From Pseudomonadota bacterium (lineage in GTDB: Bacteria; Pseudomonadota; Gammaproteobacteria; Acidiferrobacterales; UBA6901), in the NCBI GenBank assembly GCA_021785795.1, contig JAJYEK010000040.1:1-28653 (forward strand): 28,653 nt of DNA, written 5' to 3'. Shown here one piece after another: positions 23,264 to 28,653 of this stretch (position 1 is its first letter; each line of letters opens with the position of its first letter). Below the pieces are notes generated by a model, which saw only the letters and a list, made by a program, of their open reading frames with translations, made no database searches and was not told the origin of the DNA. Made by a program: the position numbers and the translations under genes.

Positions 23264-24232
23264 CTAGTGATTGCGATGCACGGAAAAATGGGCGAGGTCG
23301 AGCAGCGCTTGCGTATGGAGCGAATCGGGAATCTCGGCCAGGGCCTTTATTGCCCGGCCCGCTTCGTCCTCGGCTAGACGCGCAGTGTACGCGATGGCTC
23401 CAGTCGATTCAATGGCGGCCATCACCTCGTCGATTCGGTCGAGGCCGCCTTCACGCAGTGCCGAGCGCAGCAGCTCGCGCTGCTGGAGGCTGCCGGCGCG
23501 CAAGGCATGAATCAGGGGCAGGGTGGGCTTGCCTTCCGCCAGGTCGTCCCCGATGTTCTTGCCCAGGGCCTTGCTGTCGGCGCTATAGTCGAGAACGTCA
23601 TCGATGAGCTGGAATGCAGTGCCCAGATGCATGCCGTAGGTCGAGAGTGCGTGTTCGACGGGTGCATCGCCGCCGCTGATGACCGCTCCCAGCTGGGCCG
23701 CGGCCTCGAACAGCTTGGCGGTCTTGCTGCGGATCACGTAGAGATAGTGTTCCTCAGGAATGTCGGGTTCGCGGCAGTTGAGCAGCTGCATCACCTCGCC
23801 TTCGGCGATCGTATTGGTCGCCTTTGAAAGAATCTGCATGACGCGCATATTGCCGACGTCGACCATCATCTCGAAGGCGCGCGAGTACAGGAAGTCCCCG
23901 ACCAGGACGCTGGCTTCGTTGCCCCAAACGACGTTGGCCGTGGACTGTCCGCGCCGCAGCTCCGAAGCGTCGACCACGTCGTCGTGCAGCAGTGTCGCTG
24001 TATGGATGAATTCGACGATGGCCGCGAGGGCAATGTGGTCGGTGCCCTGATAGCCGCAGGCACGTGCGGCCAGCAGCAGGATCAGCGGCCGCAGCCGCTT
24101 GCCGCCGCTGTGAATGATGTAGCCGGCGAGCTGGTTGATGAGGGCAACATCCGACTGCAGCCGGCGCGTGATCTCGCGGTCGACCGCCTGCCGGTCGTTC
24201 CCGGTAAGCGCCATGATGGCGTCTAGATCCAT
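23264..24232 (-). CDS. ispB: Octaprenyl diphosphate synthase
   Basis: Trans-long-chain prenyl diphosphate synthase that makes the side chain of ubiquinone/menaquinone by repeated condensation of IPP. It has 322 residues. The first Asp-rich motif LLHDDVVD (D84, D85, D88) and the second, LIDDVLD (211-215), bind the allylic diphosphate through magnesium; GGKRLRP (43-49) binds IPP. ATG 24232 has AAGG five bases upstream; GTG 24262 would add ten residues. It is divergent from rplU, the classic gammaproteobacterial layout. A weak promoter-like pair (TTGCAG, 17 nt, TAGCAT) occurs on the minus strand in the divergent region. Octaprenyl length is assumed from orthology; nonaprenyl is possible. Confidence 0.95.
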   Translation of the reverse strand: MDLDAIMALTGNDRQAVDREITRRLQSDVALINQLAGYIIHSGGKRLRPLILLLAARACGYQGTDHIALAAIVEFIHTATLLHDDVVDASELRRGQSTANVVWGNEASVLVGDFLYSRAFEMMVDVGNMRVMQILSKATNTIAEGEVMQLLNCREPDIPEEHYLYVIRSKTAKLFEAAAQLGAVISGGDAPVEHALSTYGMHLGTAFQLIDDVLDYSADSKALGKNIGDDLAEGKPTLPLIHALRAGSLQQRELLRSALREGGLDRIDEVMAAIESTGAIAYTARLAEDEAGRAIKALAEIPDSLHTQALLDLAHFSVHRNH

Positions 24233-24354
24233 GAGGCCTTTTTCGAGAGGGTTGTGTTGCACAATTGGGCGCGCATGCTAGTTTATGAGCTGCTTGGCTG
24301 CAAGGATAGCGCTTGGTGGTGCTGCCGGGAGGGGAGGGCACCCGTTAGCCGATC

Positions 24355-24383
24355 TTGTAACCTTGCGCGACAGGCGGTACACT
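24355..24383 (+). promoter_or_regulatory. Sigma-70 promoter of rplU-rpmA
   Basis: TTGTAA (-35, 24355-24360) and TACACT (-10, 24378-24383) are separated by exactly 17 nt. Transcription would start near 24390, about 48 nt before rplU. Confidence 0.6.
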
Positions 24384-24437
24384 AGCGAGCTTTGGATGAG
24401 CCGCCCTGGGTCGGCCATTTCTTGCGGAGATTCAAGC

Positions 24438-24758
24438 ATGTACGCGGTGATTGAGACGGGCGGCAAACAGTATCGGGTGGCAGTCGGCGACGTGCTGCGA
24501 GTGGAGAAAATCGCAGCTGACGCCGGGGCGACGGTGAGCCTGGACAAGGTGCTCATGGTGGCCAACGGCGAGGACGTGCGTGTCGGTAATCCGGTCGTGA
24601 CCGGCACGGCGGTGAATGCGACGGTACGGGGTCACGGCCGGTCCGACAAGACCCGGATTTTCAAGCTGCGCCGGCGCAAGCATTACCGCAAGCAGGCGGG
24701 TCACCGGCAGTACTATACGGAACTCGAAATCACCGGGATTACCGGCGCGGCCCAGTAA
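24438..24758 (+). CDS. rplU: Ribosomal protein L21
   Basis: A 106-residue large-subunit protein that binds 23S rRNA. It opens with [14 protein letters not shown], diagnostic of bL21, and ends with the basic segment [17 protein letters not shown] and [13 protein letters not shown] precedes ATG 24438. rpmA follows after 36 nt, as in most bacteria. Confidence 0.98.
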   Translation: MYAVIETGGKQYRVAVGDVLRVEKIAADAGATVSLDKVLMVANGEDVRVGNPVVTGTAVNATVRGHGRSDKTRIFKLRRRKHYRKQAGHRQYYTELEITGITGAAQ

Positions 24759-24794
24759 GCGCGCCGTACGGCACCAACGGCAGGGGTTGACTCC

Positions 24795-25052
24795 ATGGCA
24801 CATAAAAAGGCAGGCGGCAGTTCGCGTAACGGCCGCGATTCCGAATCCAAGCGTCTCGGCATCAAGCGTTTTGCCGGCCAGCAGGTGCTCGCCGGGAATA
24901 TCCTGGTGCGCCAGCGAGGCACGAAATTCCATCCCGGCACGAACGTCGGAATCGGAAAGGATGACACATTGTTTGCGTTGACCGACGGGCGGGTCAAATT
25001 CGGGCTCAAGGGTCCGAGCGGCCGCAAGACCGTGAGCATCGTGCCGGCCTGA
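24795..25052 (+). CDS. rpmA: Ribosomal protein L27
   Basis: An 85-residue protein near the peptidyl-transferase centre of the 50S subunit. The N-terminus [19 protein letters not shown] is the standard proteobacterial form without the cleavable extension seen in Firmicutes. The gene is directly followed by a strong terminator, so rplU-rpmA mRNA can end before obgE. Confidence 0.98.
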   Translation: MAHKKAGGSSRNGRDSESKRLGIKRFAGQQVLAGNILVRQRGTKFHPGTNVGIGKDDTLFALTDGRVKFGLKGPSGRKTVSIVPA

Positions 25053-25075
25053 TACGCTCCGGACTCGGATGCACC

Positions 25076-25114
25076 AACCCCGCATCGGTGGACGGTGCGG
25101 GGTTTTTGTTTTTT
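25076..25114 (+). terminator. Intrinsic terminator after rpmA
   Basis: AACCCCGCA (25076-25084) pairs perfectly with TGCGGGGTT (25096-25104) around an 11-nt loop, followed by TTTTTGTTTTTT. It is 24 nt after the rpmA stop and 60 nt before obgE. Confidence 0.93.
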
Positions 25115-25174
25115 CGGGACCCGCCGCGCAGTTGGACCGGCCATCCTCCGAAGCAGGAATTAGGCAGCAGCTCT

Positions 25175-26230
25175 ATGAAATTCGTCGACGAAGCCAAGAT
25201 TCGCGTGGAAGCCGGAAACGGAGGCGATGGAGCGCTCAGCTTCCGGCGGGAGAAGTTCGTGCCCCGCGGCGGTCCGGATGGCGGAGATGGCGGGCGCGGC
25301 GGCAGCATCTTTCTCGCAGCCAACAGCGGGCTCAATACCCTCGCGGATTTTCGCTATTCCACCCAGTTTCGCGCCGTTCACGGCGAGCGGGGACATGGGC
25401 GCAACTGCACCGGCAAGGCAGGCGAGGACCTCGTTATCCCGGTGCCGCTCGGCACCCTGGTGCGCGACGCCGACACTGGAGAGCTGATCGGCGACATCAC
25501 GCATACCGGCGAGCGGCTGCTTGTGGCTAAGGGCGGGCGTGGTGGCCTGGGCAACACCCATTTCAAGAGCAGCACGAACCGCGCACCGCGCCATATCGTG
25601 CCCGGAACGCCGGGCGAGCAGCGCGAGCTGCTGCTCGAACTCCAGCTGTTGGCGGACGTCGGGCTGCTCGGCCTGCCCAACGCCGGCAAGTCCACCCTGC
25701 TGCGCGCGATATCGGAGGCGCGGCCCAAGGTAGCGGACTATCCCTTTACCACGCTGCACCCCCAGCTCGGAGTGGTTCGGGTAGAGACGCACCGCAGCTT
25801 TGTCGTGGCGGACATACCGGGGCTTATCGAGGGGGCGGCCGAGGGGGCCGGACTCGGCATCCGCTTTCTGCGGCATCTGGCACGTACCCGCATCCTGCTG
25901 CACCTCGTCGACATGAATCCGTCTGATCCTGATGCGGACCCGGTCCGCGGAGTACGCGCTATCATCGGGGAACTCAGAAAGTTCAGCCCGGCACTGGCGC
26001 GGCGCGAGCGCTGGCTGGTGCTCAACAAGATGGATCTGATCCCGCCCCAGGAACGCGAGCAGCGGGTGCAGGATCTGGTCCGCGCGCTGCGCTGGAAGCG
26101 CCCGGTATTTGCAATTTCGGCCGCGACCGGCGCCGGCTGCCGCGAGCTGACAGCGCAGCTGATGGCGCGATTGGAGCACACCCGGACTCTGCGCCGTCCG
26201 CGGGCGCAGGAGGCCGGCGCCCATGCATGA
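25175..26230 (+). CDS. obgE: GTPase Obg (CgtA)
   Basis: Essential GTPase linked to 50S assembly and stress control. It has 351 residues. The Gly-rich Obg domain spans 1-158 ([23 protein letters not shown], with many glycines); the G domain carries G1 GLPNAGKS (166-173), the switch region around [10 protein letters not shown]3 DIPGLIEGA (213-221) and G4 NKMD (about 282-285). The C-terminal domain beyond the G domain is short; the acidic tail of the E. coli protein (390 aa) is missing. The start at 25175 is fixed by the conserved MKFVDEA. No clear promoter is seen between the rpmA terminator and the start, so expression may rely on readthrough or a weak promoter. It overlaps proB by 8 nt. Confidence 0.97.
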   Translation: MKFVDEAKIRVEAGNGGDGALSFRREKFVPRGGPDGGDGGRGGSIFLAANSGLNTLADFRYSTQFRAVHGERGHGRNCTGKAGEDLVIPVPLGTLVRDADTGELIGDITHTGERLLVAKGGRGGLGNTHFKSSTNRAPRHIVPGTPGEQRELLLELQLLADVGLLGLPNAGKSTLLRAISEARPKVADYPFTTLHPQLGVVRVETHRSFVVADIPGLIEGAAEGAGLGIRFLRHLARTRILLHLVDMNPSDPDADPVRGVRAIIGELRKFSPALARRERWLVLNKMDLIPPQEREQRVQDLVRALRWKRPVFAISAATGAGCRELTAQLMARLEHTRTLRRPRAQEAGAHA

Positions 26231-27350
26231 TCTGCGGCAGGCGCTGACGCGCGTCAACCGCTGTGTCGTCAAGATCGGCAGTGCGCTGCTGACCAATCAC
26301 GGCCAGGGTCTCGATCCAGTCGCTATCGGCGGTTGGGTCGCGCAGATCGCAGCACTGCGCGCACGCGCGGTCCAAGTCGTGCTGGTGTCGTCCGGCGCGG
26401 TCGCCGCCGGGATGCAGAGGCTGGGCTACCAGAGCCGGCCACATGCCCTGCACGAGCTGCAAGCCATTGCTGCCGTGGGCCAGATGGGTCTCGTGCAAGT
26501 GTATGAGTCGGCTTTCCAGCGCCATGGACTGCACACCGCGCAGGTGCTGCTCACCCATGATGATCTCACCAGTCGCGAGCGCCATCTCAACGCCCGTAGC
26601 ACGCTGCGGACCCTGCTCGATCTGGGCGTCATTCCCGTCATCAACGAGAACGACACCGTCGCGACCGAGGAGATCCGGTTCAGCGACAACGATACTTTGG
26701 CTGCGCTCGTGGCGAATCTGCTGGAAGCGGAACTGCTCGTGATACTCACTGACCAGGCGGGGCTATACACTGCCGATCCGCGCCGCGATTCCCAGGCTAC
26801 CCTGGTGCAGGAAGGGATCGCCGGAGATCCGGCGCTGGAGGCCATGGCCGGCGGCTCAGGCCTGCTCGGCCGCGGCGGTATGCGGACGAAGCTGCTGGCG
26901 GCCGCGAAGGCGGCACGTTCCGGAGCAGCGACAATAATCGCGTGGGGACGCGAACCCGAGGTGCTGCCGCGTGTACTGTCCGGTGAGCGCATCGGCACTT
27001 ATCTGGCGCCGACCGAGGAGCGCATGGCGGCGCGCAAGCGCTGGCTTGCCGACCAGATGCAAGTCCGTGGGCGTCTGCGGCTGGACGCCGGGGCTGCTAG
27101 GGTTCTGCGCGAAGCCGGACGCAGCCTGCTGCCGGTGGGCGTACAGGCTGTCGAAGGCAGTTTCCGGCGCGGCGAACTGGTGGTCTGTCTCGATCCCCAA
27201 GGCCGGGAAGTCGCCCGGGGGCTGGTGAACTACGGGTCGGAAGAGGCCGCAAAGATCATCGGCAGGGCCAGCAGCCAGATCGAAGCGGTTCTGGGCTACG
27301 TCGGGGAGCCGGAACTGATTCACCGCGACAACTTGGTGGTGCTCGCTTAG
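26223..27350 (+). CDS. proB: Glutamate 5-kinase
   Basis: First enzyme of proline synthesis: ATP-dependent phosphorylation of glutamate to gamma-glutamyl phosphate in the cytoplasm. The 375-residue protein has an amino-acid-kinase domain ([11 protein letters not shown] near 14-24, [50 protein letters not shown]) followed by a C-terminal PUA domain (about 275-370). ATG 26223 overlaps the obgE stop by 8 nt, so the two are translationally coupled. The last genes before the convergent rpsT are 32 nt apart. Confidence 0.97.
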   Translation: MHDLRQALTRVNRCVVKIGSALLTNHGQGLDPVAIGGWVAQIAALRARAVQVVLVSSGAVAAGMQRLGYQSRPHALHELQAIAAVGQMGLVQVYESAFQRHGLHTAQVLLTHDDLTSRERHLNARSTLRTLLDLGVIPVINENDTVATEEIRFSDNDTLAALVANLLEAELLVILTDQAGLYTADPRRDSQATLVQEGIAGDPALEAMAGGSGLLGRGGMRTKLLAAAKAARSGAATIIAWGREPEVLPRVLSGERIGTYLAPTEERMAARKRWLADQMQVRGRLRLDAGAARVLREAGRSLLPVGVQAVEGSFRRGELVVCLDPQGREVARGLVNYGSEEAAKIIGRASSQIEAVLGYVGEPELIHRDNLVVLA

Positions 27351-27382
27351 CCCGATGTCGCGCCAGGCGCCAGAGTGCGAAG

Positions 27383-27646
27383 TCAGCCCAGCGTGCGCAA
27401 CCGTTCGTTGAGCCGGCTTTTATGCCGCGCTGCACTGTTCTTGTGGATGAGGCCCTTGCCGGCCGCCCGGTCGATCACCGACATGGCGGTCTGGAAGGCT
27501 GTGCGGGCCGTCGCCGTATCCTTGCCCTCCACCGCCTTCAGCACCTTCTTGATGTGGGTGCGCAACGTTGAGCGCATGGCAGCATTGTGCTGACGGTGTT
27601 TCTGCGCCTGGCGCACGCGCTTTTTTGCCTGAACCGTGTTTGCCAA
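27383..27646 (-). CDS. rpsT: Ribosomal protein S20 (UUG start)
   Basis: An 87-residue, Lys/Arg-rich 16S rRNA-binding protein of the 30S subunit. The mature N-terminus ANTVQAKKRVRQAQK corresponds to the usual MANTKQAKKR, so the initiator is the TTG at 27646-27644; no ATG occurs at the position and the first upstream in-frame ATG would add 14 unrelated residues. GAGGG lies at a suitable distance. The UUG start is also known for E. coli rpsT, where it takes part in autoregulation. A strong promoter precedes it. It is divergent from murJ and convergent with proB. Confidence 0.97.
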   Translation of the reverse strand: MANTVQAKKRVRQAQKHRQHNAAMRSTLRTHIKKVLKAVEGKDTATARTAFQTAMSVIDRAAGKGLIHKNSAARHKSRLNERLRTLG

Positions 27647-27687
27647 AACCGTTTCCCTCGTGTTGATCGGGCCCGTGAAGGGTGGCA

Positions 27688-27716
27688 ACTATCCTGATTT
27701 TGCGGCGGTTTGTCAA
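27688..27716 (-). promoter_or_regulatory. Sigma-70 promoter of rpsT
   Basis: On the minus strand a perfect TTGACA (-35, 27716-27711) is 17 nt from GATAGT (-10, 4 of 6, 27693-27688). Transcription would start near 27681, about 35 nt before the UUG start of rpsT. Confidence 0.75.
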
Positions 27717-27827
27717 TGCCGGCCGGTTTCGGGCGCCCCTGCAGTCCGTGCCGGCATGCGGGATGCGGCAGCAGACGACTTGGCTTATCATCCCGGCTCT
27801 ATTCGCGGTTCCACCCGGCGCTTCCGA

Positions 27828-28653
27828 ATGTCACGCAAGCTGATCAAGTCCACCCTGCTCATCGGCGCGATTACGCTCATTTCCCGAATCGCCGGGCTGG
27901 TACGGGATATGACATTCGCCCATCTGATCGGCGCCGGGTCCGGTGTCGCCGCCGACGCCTTTTACGTGGCTTTCCGCGTTCCGAACTTCCTGCGCCGAAT
28001 TTTCGGCGAGGGCGCGTTCTCCCAGGCGTTCGTGCCGGTGTTCTCGGAGTACAAGACCCGCAACGATGCGGACGCCACCCGGATGTTCGTGGACCATGTC
28101 GCCGGCTTGCTGGCAGCGGTGCTGCTAGTCGTTGCGGTGATCGGGGTCCTCGCTGCGCCCCTGCTCGTGACGGTACTTGCCCCCGGATTCCTCGCGGTGC
28201 CGGAGAAATTCCAACTCACGGTGCAGATGTTACGCATCACCTTTCCTTACATTCTGTTCATCTCGCTGGTATCCATGTCCGCCGGCATCCTGAACACCTA
28301 CGGGCGTTTCGCGGTTCCTGCCTTTACGCCCGTGCTGCTCAATCTGTCACTGATTGGTGCGGCCCTGCTGCTTGCGCCGCACATGCACATCCCGGTGATC
28401 GCGCTCGCCTGGGGGGTGGCGATCGCGGGCGTTGCGCAGCTTCTTTTCCAGCTGCCTTTCCTGATGCGGCTTCGGCTGCTCCCGCGGCCGAAGCCGGCGC
28501 TGCATGATGAGGGCGTGCGCCGCGTGTTCCGTTTGATGGCCCCGGGCATCTTTGGCGTATCGGTATCGCAAATCAACCTGCTGATCGACACCCTGCTCGC
28601 GTCGTTTCTGGTCACCGGCAGCGTGTCATGGCTGTACTATTCGGACCGGCTGA
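27828..28653 (+). CDS. murJ: Lipid II flippase MurJ (5' part, cut by window end)
   Basis: Membrane flippase that moves lipid II across the inner membrane for peptidoglycan synthesis (MOP superfamily). The first 275 residues are present and uninterrupted; the gene runs off the right edge, where a full protein would have roughly 510 residues. Typical segments include LISRIAGLVRD (R20, R26, corresponding to essential arginines), ADAFYVAFRVPNFLRRIFGEGAFSQAFVPVF and the later GIFGVSVSQINLLIDTLLAS. About seven membrane helices are covered. ATG 27828 was chosen by homology; no strong Shine-Dalgarno is visible. TATCAT at 27786-27791 may be its -10 element but has no good -35. It is divergent from rpsT, the standard gammaproteobacterial layout. 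Confidence 0.96.
   Translation, partial: MSRKLIKSTLLIGAITLISRIAGLVRDMTFAHLIGAGSGVAADAFYVAFRVPNFLRRIFGEGAFSQAFVPVFSEYKTRNDADATRMFVDHVAGLLAAVLLVVAVIGVLAAPLLVTVLAPGFLAVPEKFQLTVQMLRITFPYILFISLVSMSAGILNTYGRFAVPAFTPVLLNLSLIGAALLLAPHMHIPVIALAWGVAIAGVAQLLFQLPFLMRLRLLPRPKPALHDEGVRRVFRLMAPGIFGVSVSQINLLIDTLLASFLVTGSVSWLYYSDRL

Noticed and set aside
25160..26296. Minus-strand frame of about 380 codons
   Set aside because: Antisense to obgE and its junction with proB.
1..28653. CRISPR arrays, insertion sequences, prophage genes
   Set aside because: No regularly spaced direct repeats, transposase motifs, terminal inverted repeats or phage genes were seen on reading both strands.

Overview
The window reads as a chromosomal segment of a GC-rich (roughly 60-65 % by eye) gammaproteobacterium. 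The grounds are the gene order ispB | rplU-rpmA-obgE-proB | rpsT | murJ on the right, which matches Pseudomonas and relatives; a complete Gsp/Xcp-type secretion operon; a PilS/PilR pair with a type IVa pilin; and a ribosomal protein S20 gene with a UUG start, as in enterobacteria. I cannot name the genus. Nearly all the DNA is assigned to genes, and there is no IS element, prophage or CRISPR array.

Left part (395-12323, + strand): twelve consecutive genes, gspC to gspN, for a whole type II secretion system: inner-membrane clamp and platform (C, F, L, M), outer-membrane secretin (D), cytoplasmic ATPase (E), major and minor pseudopilins (G, H, I, J, K) and the accessory protein N. Most are coupled by 4-8 nt overlaps. 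Gaps of about 105-110 nt occur before gspF and before gspL. The prepilin peptidase (gspO/pilD) and pilotin are not here. A flippase-like multi-pass membrane gene (12333-13334) follows gspN after only 9 nt.

Middle (13372-18491, - strand): a four-gene sugar-transfer set, transcribed leftward: a GT-C-like polytopic membrane protein with a TPR-like tail, a DPM1/GtrB-like family 2 glycosyltransferase with two C-terminal membrane helices, a class I methyltransferase, and a GT4-like glycosyltransferase. It has its own good sigma-70 promoter and sits directly downstream of pilA, separated by an intrinsic terminator. This arrangement suggests a pilin (or other surface protein) glycosylation module. 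The pilin gene carries a run of eight G just before the codons for its C-terminal disulfide loop; loss of one G would create an immediate stop, so pilA could be phase-variable.

Pilin regulation (18813-23125, - strand): pilA has a candidate RpoN (-24/-12) promoter far upstream, consistent with the adjacent PilR (sigma-54 activator) and PilS (membrane kinase). A small PP0621-like membrane-anchored Cys/His protein lies just upstream of pilS, and upstream of that a tRNA-Pro(CGG) starts 6 nt after the ispB stop.

Right part (23181-28653): housekeeping genes for polyprenyl diphosphate synthesis (ispB), ribosomal proteins L21, L27 and S20, the ribosome-associated GTPase Obg, proline synthesis (proB) and the lipid II flippase MurJ (cut by the window end). 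Clear promoters precede rplU and rpsT, and a strong intrinsic terminator follows rpmA.
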